64,000 nucleotides of DNA from contig CP154957.1 in NCBI GenBank assembly GCA_039621445.1, forward strand, positions 28,220,798-28,284,797, given 5' to 3'. Positions within the stretch are counted from its first letter, which is position 1. Every line of letters starts with the position of its first letter. The DNA is from Euglena gracilis. Taxonomy: Eukaryota > Euglenida > Euglenophyceae > Euglenales. Shown here in pieces: positions 24,863 through 34,181 of this stretch. A program made the position numbers and the translations under genes. A model generated the notes under the pieces. That model was not told where the DNA came from and did not search any database. It saw only the letters and a list, made by a program, of their open reading frames with translations.

Positions 24863-25735
24863 GGCCCCGAGCGAGAAATTGGTGATGTAATTTTTGGTGG
24901 TCGCTAACGACTAGTCGCTAGGGTCGCTAGCGACCATTGGTGGTCGGAGCGACTAGTCGCTCCCCACCAATTTTAAGTCCACCCCCCCTTCGAAAAAGTT
25001 TTTGAGTCCCCCCCCCCCTCGAAAAAAAATTCATTCAAATTTGAAGGAAAATGACTCAAAACCCACCCAAATGCCTTCCAAACCCTCCATTCGGGGGGTC
25101 AATTTACAAAAAAAATGAGTAATATCTTGAAACCATAGCCATAGTGCGACTTTATCCTAACCTTGCACACATAAGACTACATTCATTACTCTAAAAAATT
25201 TTTTAAGCCCCCCCTCCCTCCAAAAAAAATTTACCAAATGCCTTCCAAAACCTCCATTCGGGGTTTAATTTTCGGGGTTAATTTGCAATGTGTGCAAGGC
25301 AAGGATGGCCGAGTTGCGCTCCTCAATGAACTTAGTTGGCCTACGGCCTCCTCCGGGGGGGGTTGCCGCCCCCCCCCGGACCCCCCCCGCCCAAAATAAC
25401 AAAATCCCCTTGTGTGTGCAAGGCAAGGGTGGCCAAGTCGCGCTCCGTAATGAATGTAGTCTTATGTGTGCAAGGCAAGGATGGCCAAGTCGCGCTCCCT
25501 AATGAACTTAGTCGGCCTACGGCCTCCTCCGGGGGGGGGGGGGGGTGCCGCCCCCCCCCCCCCCCCCCCCCCCCCAAATAACAAAATCCCCTTGTGTGCA
25601 AGGCAAGGATGACCGAGTCGCGCTCCGGGGGGGGGGGTGGACTTAAAATTGGTGGTTGGCCCGACCACCAATGGTCAGTGGACTTGGTCGCTAGCGACCA
25701 CCAAAAAGTCCATCACCAATTTCCCGCAATGAGCC
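24863..25735. mobile_element. 873-bp element with ~110-bp inverted ends; shares satellite core
   Basis: An 8-bp direct repeat, CCATTATG, flanks it (24855-24862 and 25736-25743). Both ends share GAAATTGGTGATG, TTTTTGGTGGTCGCTA, CGACCATTGGTGGTCG and CCACCAATTTTAAGTCCACC in inverted orientation. The interior has a perfect 29-bp inverted repeat (25161-25189 / 25447-25475, starting CCTTGCACACATAAG), a duplicated GCAAGGCAAGGATGGCC segment, and two minus-strand stretches reading CACAAGGGGATTTTGTTATT (around 25383-25410 and 25573-25600) that match the C module of the 1-19017 satellite. No ORF of a known family was found. Confidence 0.75.
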
Positions 25736-25931
25736 CCATTATGTCCCCCCCCCCCCCGTTTCGGCCTCCCGGGGGGAGGTACATACCACTCGCCCCCCCC
25801 GCTTATTTGACCCCCCCCCTAATTGAGCATTTGGGTTCGGGGAAAAATTTTTTTAAGGCGCCGAGATTTTTTTTTTTTCTCTCTCGCAAAGCCCAATTTT
25901 CGACCCCCCCTTATTTGACCCCCCCCCCATA

Positions 25932-26069
25932 TTACCATTGGTGGTTGCGATGGTGAGGTTGTGTCTGACCATTCCGATCTCTTCCGCAACCGCCGAGCGT
26001 TCATTCTCCACCTTGCGACGTTTGAAAACTTACCTTCGCTCCCAAGTTGGACAAGCACGCCTTGGATAG
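25932..26069 (+). pseudogene. hAT transposase C-terminal dimerisation segment (fragment)
   Basis: The frame through 25971-26069 reads TIPISSATAERSFSTLRRL, then KTYLRSQVGQARLG and a TAG at 26067-26069. 'SSA.AERSFS.L.R.K.YLR...GQ.RL' is the hallmark of the hAT-family dimerisation domain found at the C-terminus of hAT transposases. Only about 45 residues are open and no N-terminal catalytic domain lies upstream, where poly-C elements intervene. It is therefore a relic. It could mark the kind of autonomous element that once mobilised the 8-bp-TSD MITEs in this window, but that link is inferred. Confidence 0.82.
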
Positions 26070-26142
26070 CATGGAAAAGTGGTTGACAAAATTTCCTTCA
26101 AAGATGCACCTTAATTGAGCATTTGGGGGGTCCTTTAGGCCG

Positions 26143-26164
26143 TACAGGAGAGGCTTTTATTCCG
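26143..26164. repeat. 22-bp motif, inverted partner at 30738-30759
   Basis: TACAGGAGAGGCTTTTATTCCG here and TACAGGAGAGGCTTTAAATCCG on the other strand at 30738-30759 (20 of 22 identical), each preceded by a TTGAGCA-type stretch. The pair faces inward across the LINE and the EF-1alpha pseudogene. Confidence 0.6.
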
Positions 26165-26315
26165 CACGTGAATTATTTCCGTTCACTTTAAATCCGCCGC
26201 TCTTAAACCGTTTTAGAGCGCCGAAACAAGGACCCCCCGTCGGTATTTTGGTGACCGGATTAAAGCCGCGAAATTTCCGCCCTGGAATCATATCCTACCG
26301 AAGCCCTGCCAAAGA

Positions 26316-28514
26316 ATGGCCCCAATTCTGTCCTCCGCCAGGTTGACACCTCTGCGAAAACAGAACAAACAAACAGCAACGGAAGAGGATGCTTTTGGAA
26401 ACCTTGTGGAGCACACGGTGTGTGATGAAGACACTCGCCCGATCGCAGCAGGTGAAACCCTCCGCCGATTGGTTGGCAAATGTCTCATGCGTCATCCCAC
26501 AGTGGTAAACGCTTTGAAAGAACTGAGTCCTCCACAATGTGGCGTTGGTGTGCCGAACGCCTGTCCACTGATCGCAATGGGAATCCAACAAATGGTGGAC
26601 ACTCTGCACTCGGACAGAGACAATCGCTGGGGGCTGCTTCAAGTGGATTTCCGGAATGCCTTCAACTCTTTGTCACGAGAAAAAATCCTGCAATCCATCC
26701 GTAGACGATGCCCAGAAGTGTGCCCTTGGCTGGATTCGTGCTACGCCCAACACAGCAAGCTGTATTGTGGAAACCATTGTCTGCCTTCCCAGAGGGGGGC
26801 TCAGCAAGGCGATCCATGTGGGCCGGCAGCTTTCGCCTGGGGCGTACAAGACCTTTGTGAGGGCCTCTCCCCCTTGGTCGAATGGCAGGGATGGTATTTG
26901 GATGACGCCCATCTGCTGGGATCACCAGCCCAACTGCACAATGCCCTTGCATATCTGATTCGCGAGGCAGCCGCGCTTGGGTTGGCCGTGAACCCTGCAA
27001 AATGTCGCTTGTGGGGACCAGCGTTCACATCAACAGAAGGTATCCCTTGCATTCCCCCTGGAACGCCACAGGACAGCCCCCTACATCAAATACCACTGAC
27101 CGCCTTTGTTGCTGGTTCAGGGTTGAAAGTTTTGGGGGTCCCTGTCCACCACCCCCAAGATGACCGCTTCTGTGAAGAAGTTTGGAATAAGCGCATGGAA
27201 GACATCCGACGTTCCTGCACAGTACTTCAGCACCTACCTCAATCGCATGTGCAATTCACCCTGCTTCGTTTTTGTCTATCCGCTTGCAAAGTGAATGACC
27301 TCTTGCGCGCCTGCAAAATTACCTCTGCAACAGCGGCATGCAAGACGTTGTCGGGAATTATTCGGGAAACATTCAGCAGCATGGTCGGCTCCCCTTGCAC
27401 CCCAGAAGAATGGTTGCAAGTTTCCCTGGCCATCAGATGCGGTGGACTGGGAATCTCCGATCCACTATTTCAACGTGCGCCCGCCAGATTGTCTCAAGTG
27501 GTGGACTTCTGTCGAAGAGCTCCCTCTGTCTTGGGCCTGCCTGCTGCCATGGACATCCTTCCCAAAGACGTTGACGATTGTTTACGGACAGCCCTCAATG
27601 AACTCGGTCAAATGGCCCCACTGCCACAATGGGCCAGTGACAAAAACTTGATCCCTCAGGCACAGTCTCCACACAATTCACAACGTTGGTGGAATCAGCA
27701 GAGCATGCTTGCCCGCCAGAAAACCCTTCGGGACACATTGCTTGGACCTGATGCTGTACGCTTTGCAAGCCAATGCCAACCACATGCTATGGCATGGGCC
27801 GCTTTGACACCATCTCAAGGACTCCGCACCCTGTTACCCACGGCTGAATTCCGCTGCACACTTCGTTGGTCCCTCGGAATGACTCTCACACCAATGGAAT
27901 CCGATCCCAACCTCTGTCCCAAATGCTTTGGACAATCAGATTCTCTCGGACATCACCTCGTTTGCTGCAAATCAAACTTCATTACCCGGCGGCACGGGGC
28001 TGTCCAAGATTTTCTGACAACCACAACACAGAAGGCAGGATTTACAGCCCGTAAAGAACAACGAGCCGATGACCGTTCCCGCCCTGGGGACATCTTCATT
28101 CCTCGCTTGGACAGTGATGGACCCGTTGCAGTGGATGTGACAATCCGCCACACCCTTGCGCAAAGTCATCCGCTGCGAAGTGCAGAGAGCCTGCCACAAT
28201 GGCAAACACGACAGGAAGCTGAAAAGCATGCCAAATATGATGCAACATGCCAACGACTGGGCTGGCGGTTGATGCCATTCGTCATGGATTGCTACGGGGG
28301 CATGGGACAAGAAGCGCGCTCCTTGATGGCCACCCTCCTCAAAGCCCTTCTGGGGCAGCGGGAAGGGTGGCAACGGCGGGCCGCAGAAGCAGATATTTGG
28401 CAAGGCCTGTCCTTCACACTTATCAGAGAAATCAGCCGACAGCTCGTTTGGAGCTTGTATTCTTCCAAGGATGAGATCACCCTGTCTTCTGCCCACTCAC
28501 CATATTCTGTCTGA
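26316..28514 (+). CDS. LINE-type reverse transcriptase with C-terminal zinc knuckle and probable restriction-like endonuclease (5'-truncated)
   Basis: This 732-residue frame copies RNA into DNA for non-LTR retrotransposition. The same frame is open upstream to a TAG at 26214, and the RT-like reading begins before the ATG (…PKPCQRMAPILSSARLTPL), so the true start was probably lost by 5' truncation. Seen RT blocks: RPIAAGETLRRLVGKCL (41-57), VDFRNAFNSLS with the first catalytic Asp (D111), GAQQGDPCGP (161-170), YLDDAHLLG with the Asp pair (196-197), GLAVNPAKCRLWGP (222-235) and LKVLGVPV (270-277). Near the C-terminus comes CPKC…HHLVCC (534-551), then RPGDIF…AVDVTIRHTL (589-614), which fits the PD-(D/E)xK-like endonuclease that follows the zinc knuckle in R2-type LINEs. 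YLDD replaces the commoner YADD. The frame is intact over 2.2 kb, so the copy may be young. Host function is not implied. Confidence 0.88.
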   Translation: MAPILSSARLTPLRKQNKQTATEEDAFGNLVEHTVCDEDTRPIAAGETLRRLVGKCLMRHPTVVNALKELSPPQCGVGVPNACPLIAMGIQQMVDTLHSDRDNRWGLLQVDFRNAFNSLSREKILQSIRRRCPEVCPWLDSCYAQHSKLYCGNHCLPSQRGAQQGDPCGPAAFAWGVQDLCEGLSPLVEWQGWYLDDAHLLGSPAQLHNALAYLIREAAALGLAVNPAKCRLWGPAFTSTEGIPCIPPGTPQDSPLHQIPLTAFVAGSGLKVLGVPVHHPQDDRFCEEVWNKRMEDIRRSCTVLQHLPQSHVQFTLLRFCLSACKVNDLLRACKITSATAACKTLSGIIRETFSSMVGSPCTPEEWLQVSLAIRCGGLGISDPLFQRAPARLSQVVDFCRRAPSVLGLPAAMDILPKDVDDCLRTALNELGQMAPLPQWASDKNLIPQAQSPHNSQRWWNQQSMLARQKTLRDTLLGPDAVRFASQCQPHAMAWAALTPSQGLRTLLPTAEFRCTLRWSLGMTLTPMESDPNLCPKCFGQSDSLGHHLVCCKSNFITRRHGAVQDFLTTTTQKAGFTARKEQRADDRSRPGDIFIPRLDSDGPVAVDVTIRHTLAQSHPLRSAESLPQWQTRQEAEKHAKYDATCQRLGWRLMPFVMDCYGGMGQEARSLMATLLKALLGQREGWQRRAAEADIWQGLSFTLIREISRQLVWSLYSSKDEITLSSAHSPYSV

Positions 28515-28633
28515 AGGCCTCGAGCCCCCTGAGCAGAGCCACATGCCAAGCCAAAGGCAAACTCAAACTTACCATATTCTGTCTGAAGGCCTTGAGCCCC
28601 CTGAGTAGAGCCACACACCAAGCCAAAGACAAC
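28499..28633 (+). repeat. ~72-bp direct duplication at the LINE 3' end
   Basis: ACCATATTCTGTCTGAAGGC followed by CGAGCCCCCTGAGCAGAGCC is repeated from 28571 with few changes. The first copy overlaps the last codons and stop of the RT ORF; the second lies in the 3' untranslated part. Confidence 0.88.
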
Positions 28634-29097
28634 AGATTTTTGGGACAGCCCCAGCCAAAGGCAAATCAATGGTCAGATAGACGCACGCGCAGAGAAACAA
28701 AACACAAATAAAGCCAAAACCCGGCACAAGCACGCCATCAGGTGGCAAAAGAGAAACAAACGCCCCCCTCCCCGCCCTCCCCGCCCAATATATATTGAAG
28801 GTGACCTTTGCTCATCTTCCGCTAACCACTAACCTCCGCACCCTGAACAAGTATCCCTCGGCACTCTTTTGTACATTACACCCAGAGTATAAGCTACCCG
28901 CGACCTGTGGCGGCACAGGGAGTCACAAGGGGGTTCCTCTTGTGGCGAGGGCCAAAAGAGACGTTACCCTGGGCCCGGGGCACGGTTTGGGTGAAGCAGT
29001 GCTACCCACCGTGTGTGTTTTTTTTTTGCCAAATAATAATTCTGTTTTGTTTTTTTGTTTCAGGCCCGGCCTCCATGTATTGCCTGGTTGATACGTA
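28634..29097. other. LINE 3' flank and spacer, no gene seen
   Basis: A-rich stretches with AGCCAAAGGCAAA words, then mixed sequence. A T run with a possible acceptor (TTTGTTTCAG) lies just before the EF-1alpha-like sequence. No coding signature was found. Confidence 0.4.
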
Positions 29098-29525
29098 CTG
29101 TTATTGCAACTGCCTGTTTGTCGTGCTGAGACTGGTGTCTTGAAGCCTGGTGATCAACAACTTGACCACTGAAGTCCCTGGGCGACAACCTTGGCTTCAG
29201 CGTGAAGACGTGCCTGTCAAGGATATTCGCCGTGGTTATGTGGCCTCGAACGCCAAGAACGATCCCGCCAAGGAGACTGCTGACTTCACTGCCCAGGTAA
29301 ACCTCTCTTCAGTGTTTTTCTGTCTGGCTTCATTGTTTTTTTGTCTGGCTTCAAAAACGTTTCTGGTTGGTGCCATTCCGTTCCAGAGATGGACAAATCG
29401 TTTTGTTCCTTTTCACAATCACGTTCCTTCAGGTCATCATTCTGAACGACACTGACCAGATTGGCCTCCATGCTGGACTGCCACATTGTCTACAAGTTCA
29501 CCACCATCCAAACGAAGATTGACTT
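29098..29525 (+). pseudogene. EEF1A: Elongation factor 1-alpha pseudogene with one retained intron
   Basis: Pieces of EF-1alpha domains 2-3 occur in order but in shifting frames: ETGVLKPG (from 29128), NNLTTEV (29156), GDNLGFSVK (29181), DVPVKDIRRGYVASNAKNDP and AKETADFTAQ (29207-29296), then VIILNDTDQI (29433-29462), and LDCH…KF…KID (about 29470-29520). A GT…AG intron, 29297-29432, falls exactly between FTAQ and VIIL. Segments that should lie between LTTEV and PGDN are missing, and at least four frame changes occur, some at G runs. The GTP-binding domain is not present upstream. The retained intron argues against a processed copy; homopolymer sequencing error could explain some, not all, of the damage. 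Confidence 0.82.
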
Positions 29526-30116
29526 GGGCCATGCGTGGGGAACAATCAGGACTCAGGATTTGCTGAGCGAATTCCCAGAGGTTTTTTTGCCCTCCCGTTT
29601 CAGTCCCCCCCCCCCCAGACCCTAAACAAGTCCCTTTATCCTGAATGCAGGGGGGGGAATTTTCAACTTGCATATTTTTTGCATTTTTTTGCCTCCCACA
29701 GGGTCCCGTTCCTCCCCGAAAAGCCCCCCCCGACATGTTCCTGTTTTTTTGTCCCCCCCCAATATCTCCTTCTGCCCCCCCACCCAGCTGTGGATTGTGT
29801 CAAACCCTGGAAGTGATGAAGTCTTTCCATTTGCCATGGTCCTGGCATCACCTGGTTGTTATTGGTCAAGGATTTGTGGACCGAAGTTGAGATTTAAACA
29901 ACTCAGCGAACTGCAGTTGCTTCCCACGAGGATTTTGTTCTGTTTTCAGTGCTCACGGGTCAAAAAAATTTTACACCGTACACAAAAAATAAAATTTTTT
30001 TTACACCGTACACAAAAAATCTTTTGCATTTCTTGGGGCTTTTGCATGTGTCACACATGTTACATTGTTTCCAAGCGAACTCAATGCTTTGGGTGTTGCT
30101 GCCCCCCCCCTTTTTG
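29526..30116. other. Spacer after the EF-1alpha pseudogene
   Basis: Poly-C/poly-T rich, with a short direct repeat, TTTACACCGTACACAAAAAAT, at about 29969 and 30001. A possible exon-like stretch near 29790-29890 (LWIVSNPGSDE) matches nothing I recognise. No gene is called. Confidence 0.4.
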
Positions 30117-30360
30117 TTGGAACAGATGAAGGCTGAGTTTTTTTAAAAAAAAGAAAATTAACCAAGCGTGTGCGTTTGGCTTCAGCTGGGTTCAAAAAAA
30201 AAGGGAAAACCCATGGTCAAAGTTCCATCCCAGTTCTGAACATTGGAACAGATGACGACAGAATTTTTTAAAAAGAGACCAAGTGTGTGCGTTTGTCTTC
30301 GGCTGGGTTCACAAAAAGTTAGGGAAATCCGATGTTCAATATTCCATCCCAGTTCTGAAA
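30117..30360. repeat. Tandem duplication, unit ~125 bp
   Basis: Both halves run TTGGAACAGATGA … AAGTGTGTGCGTTTG/GCGTGTGCGTTTGG … AGCTGGGTTCA/GGCTGGGTTCA … TCCATCCCAGTTCTGAA. Divergence is about 15-20% by eye. Confidence 0.82.
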
Positions 30361-32417
30361 AAACCAGGGTATTTTTAACGGGAGGGGCCACTAGGAGGGG
30401 GTTCAAGCTTTTTGGGTCTCCGCAGGAGCGGCGACCGGGGACAGTAATGTAGGCAAAGAGTAGCACCCTTTCTGGGAGTGTTGTTTCATAAGCTGGCACG
30501 GCACGTGTGCTTTGTGTAAGGGGGTGCTGTCTTTGCCCAGTCTTCATGGTGAGTCCTCCCGGCGGACTTTTTTCTGGCGGCGGATTGTTTTCGGCCGCCG
30601 GGATGCCTCAAACTCGTGGCTTTATTTCTGCCGGCCTTTATTCACGGGATTTTTCGCGTCGGTATAAAGGCGCCGAAACTTGGGGGTCATGCGGGGATAA
30701 AAGCCACGGTATTAGATTTTACGAATTAATGGGTCATCGGATTTAAAGCCTCTCCTGTAGGTGTGCTCAAATAAGGGGGGGGGGTAGTGGTAATGGGGGG
30801 GATGGAAAAGGTCTGTTTTTTACGATTGACAAAAGTCGTCCTTTTCGACGACCGGAATGCTACTTGGGAGGGCCTTGGGGGTGTTCCCCCCCGTGACCCC
30901 CTCGTGACTGAGGTTTGACGAATGCTGTTTGTTCAACCTTGTGAATGAATAATTTATCTCCCCTATCCGAACGAACAATCGACCATTTTTTGGATCCCGT
31001 TTGTGGAAGGGTTTATCAACGAGTGCAGAACGCAAAAAAGAAGTTGCATCCCAAAACGCGCCCCCTCCGGGTCGTTTTGTATGGAACAAAAAAATATATT
31101 GCCGCCCGAAGGGCAGCCAGACGGAAGTGCAATTTTCCCAAAAACTTCCCCAAAAGCCAAATTTGTCAAAAATGGTTTGCTCTTTAAAAAATTGAACATT
31201 AGAAGCCTAGTCAAGATACATGTGTTTCCTGTTGCCACCCAAAGGGAGGCGAGACGGTAGTGGAGATATTCACCAACGACAACCCCAAATTGAAAAAGGA
31301 AGACTTTTTCCTCCTCCAACCAATGGGTTTTGGGCTTGCCTTGCCTCCCGAAGGGCGGCGAGACGGCAGCGATGTTCAACAGCAAAAACACCCAAAAGTT
31401 CAATGAAAAGTTGAGTTCTTAATCTGAAAGAGTTTGAAATTTTTCACAAACTGCCAAAATACTGGAGGGTGAATTTTTCTCAGGGGGGAGGGCGAAAAAA
31501 TTTTAAGTCAAAAAAATTCTCGGGGGGGCGAAAAAATCTGGGGGGGGGCGGCCGCCCCCCCCCTGCCCCCCCCGTTTTTGCACCAATGGTCGCCAGGTCC
31601 AGGAATGCATGACACAAAATCTCGAAAGTGACCCCAGCCGCACCACCTCCCTCAGCTAGTTTTGAAAAAATACTTTGATACACTTTTGAAAAAGAAATGG
31701 ACACACATGAACCCTGTCACAGTACATCAGAGACCACGTGATCCAATTGGGTCCAAAAAGATCACTTCGATCCAATTCAGTTGATCCAATGGGGGGGCAG
31801 TCGAGTTCGGGCCACAAAACCCCCTTGTTTGGTTAAGTTTGGAGCTGACAGGGGTCCCGCAAGGCCCCCCCCCCTTGTACATGACCAGTCCAGAAACCCC
31901 CCTCCCCCCCTTGAACTCGACCCGTCCAGTTGAGTTTGTAACTCGACGGCGGGGTCTCGTTGGACCCCCCCTGTGCCCAGGCTCTAACCGACCGGTGGTG
32001 TTGGACTCCCCCTCCTGGCCTAAAATTTGTCCGTTTTTGACAATTTTTTTTGGACAATTCGATTCTAAAACATCAGGATTTTTGCAAAATTTTTGCCTAG
32101 GCAAAGGAAAGTCCCTTTGTCTTTTCATTTGGCGTAAGAGAGTTGGCAAGGGGGATATCGAAGCCCCCCACCCCCGCGGTAACTCGAGGGACCACTTCTG
32201 GGAGGGAAAATGCATAAAGGGACAAAGAGTTTCCCCTTTTCCTTTCCCTTCCCCGTTTTTGTTGTTGGGACGTGATGAACAAAGGAAATTCACTTATAAT
32301 CCCGCGCTCAGAAAATTGGATTCATGGTGGGTGGGCGAATGATAACAACGCTGGGGAGTGTACCAGACCTTTGGGTGGTAATTCCATAACAGCAAGGCCT
32401 AACCAGTCGGTTATCAG
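30361..32417. other. Repeat-rich spacer, no gene recognised
   Basis: It holds GCC-rich blocks (30541-30760) resembling 26150-26290, three GAGACGG hairpin motifs (31101-31130, 31232-31262, 31342-31372), G/C runs and low-complexity AT patches. Open frames here are short and match nothing I know. Confidence 0.5.
31101..31372. repeat. Three copies of the CCCGAAGGG + GAGACGG hairpin motif
   Basis: TGCCGCCCGAAGGGCAGCCAGACGG, TGCCACCCAAAGGGAGGCGAGACGG and TGCCTCCCGAAGGGCGGCGAGACGG are spaced about 110-130 bp apart. They are related to the pair at 20268-20372. Confidence 0.7.
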
Positions 32418-32771
32418 TTGGTACAGTGGTTGTCAGAAACTGAGGCCACCGCGGCACAAACCAAGGCCACTGCCAGCACCAACGGAGACCACTTCCGGCA
32501 CAATCGCGGGCCGGTTTTTGCAAAAATGAATTGCGCCATTTTTGGATCTTTGCACCAAATCTTGGAAGAAAACAGGACGTCCCCAATTCCGCAAATCGGC
32601 CGGTCCTGGTTCATGCAAGACAACGCACATGTGACGTTGTGTGGATTTTTGCCGGTGGCGGTCTCCGTTGATGACAACGACTGTATACTCCACCAAACAT
32701 TTGGAACCACCTCCACCTCCAACCCCAGGCCATTTGGAACCAAGAATGCGGACCTTCCACGAAACTTATAA
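32418..32771 (+). pseudogene. Possible Tc1/mariner-like transposase remnant
   Basis: A 117-residue frame contains LHQILEENRTSPIPQIGRS followed by WFMQDNAHVTLCGF. 'W.FMQDNA..H/T' resembles the second catalytic aspartate block of Tc1/mariner DDE transposases. The rest of the frame is not convincing, and the third acidic residue and helix-turn-helix are not seen. A diverged duplicate of part of this stretch lies at about 33070-33335. It would suit the TA-flanked elements nearby, but the call rests on one motif. Confidence 0.3.
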
Positions 32772-33395
32772 CTGGCAGCCTTTTAAAAGGAAAACACAAC
32801 CCGTGACCTGGGTTGGCTGCAGCCCCCCCTGTCCCGTTGGGTCGAATTGAGAAAGCAGGGGCTGCACTGACATGTGGGGGGACACACAATGACACAGAAG
32901 AAACCCCTGCCGTGGCTTGCATGTCCTCCAAAACAAATCCTCCCTCAATAACTAAGGGAGAGGAAATGTTTGAAACTGCAGAGTTATTTTGAAAAACAGA
33001 AAATGCTGGGTCAGCACCGGGCCGTGCTGGCCAGAGGGCTGGAAGGCTGCCCCATGGACTGTTGCTGTCCAGCCCAATTCTGCCATTTTGGATCTAGATG
33101 GCAAAACCCTGACAAACCTGAGAAGGAAAAACAATGTCAACCAATTCGGCAAATCGCCCGGTCCTGATTTGTGGAAAAATCCGATACATGCCGCCGATGG
33201 CATTAATTTTCTGCCGGCATGGCACGATGACAGTCATAACTTCAGTGTGTTGCATGAAAATCCACCTCGGCGCACAGCGCCATGGGAATTTTTTTCCTGC
33301 CGGTCTCGCTTTCCGTTGATGATGACAGGTGTGGGTTCAGTTGTGATGCCCTCTTGCCCTCTTTTTCCTCCAGTGAAACGTTCAAATTTCGACTA

Positions 33396-33573
33396 CCATG
33401 CCCCCCCCCCCATATAAGACCCCCCCTCGGGAGCCAAAATCCCAGGGGGCGGTCTTACATGGGGGGGGTCTTATATGGGGGGGGGGGGTTGGTCCCGGCC
33501 AAAGGGCCGGCCTTCGGTCGGCCAGGGGGGGGTCTTATATGGGGGGGTCTTATATGGGGGGGGGGGGGCATGG
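33396..33573. mobile_element. Poly-C-tipped MITE, TA-flanked (178 bp)
   Basis: The ends are CCATG plus a C run and its reverse complement with CATGG, with TA on both sides (33394-33395, 33574-33575). Subterminal CATATAAGACCCCCCC / TCTTATATGGGGGGG repeats face each other. The centre has a GGCCGGCCTTCGGTCGGCC hairpin. Confidence 0.82.
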
Positions 33574-34181
33574 TATCGGACTGTCGGACTCAAATATCAC
33601 AATCTGCAAATTTTTCCAAGGGCTGTCCCTGAAAAACAAATGAAAATTTCATATGTTTTTTTAATTTTTCAACTTGAAAAATTTGAAAGAAACTGCTTTG
33701 TATGGGGGCCGAACTGCCGACTGCCACCTAACCCTCACCCTGACCCTAACCCAAACCTTAACCCTGACCCTGTTCCGTCAAGAACCAGAATTTTTGACTC
33801 TGCCGTTTGGGGGGTGGCGCCCCCTCCCCCCGGACCCCCTGCGGCCACACATGGAGGTTTCCCGGATACTGCTGGTTGCTAAAAATGACAGTTTTTATTG
33901 TGACAACTCAGAATTTGCACCTAAATCAGGAATCAAATTGTCGAAATGTCTGATGAAGTCCTAATTTGATATACCATCCGCCCCCAGGGTCCTGGGGGGA
34001 ACTGGCCATAAGTGATCAAAACGGTGAAGTTCACCAGCCGAGGGTATCCCCCGCCCCTCAGTGAATGTTCACCGATGAACTGCACCAGGGGGGTCGAGAC
34101 CCCCCCCCCTCCCCCCCTGCCTAACCTCTGGTGAATCACCACGTATGGGGCAGGAACTTTCTTCTTTCTTTGTTGTGTCTT
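33574..34181. other. Spacer, no gene seen
   Basis: It contains a short run of CCCTAACCC-like words (33727-33780), too irregular to be a telomere repeat, and GC-rich patches. No coding signal was found. Confidence 0.4.

Noticed and set aside
31839-32342. ELTGVPQG-like reading resembling a reverse-transcriptase block
   Set aside because: A single short motif in a low-complexity frame, with no YxDD or other RT block nearby.
33727-33780. CCCTAACCC-like run suggestive of interstitial telomere repeat
   Set aside because: The unit length and sequence are irregular; it fits skewed low-complexity DNA just as well.
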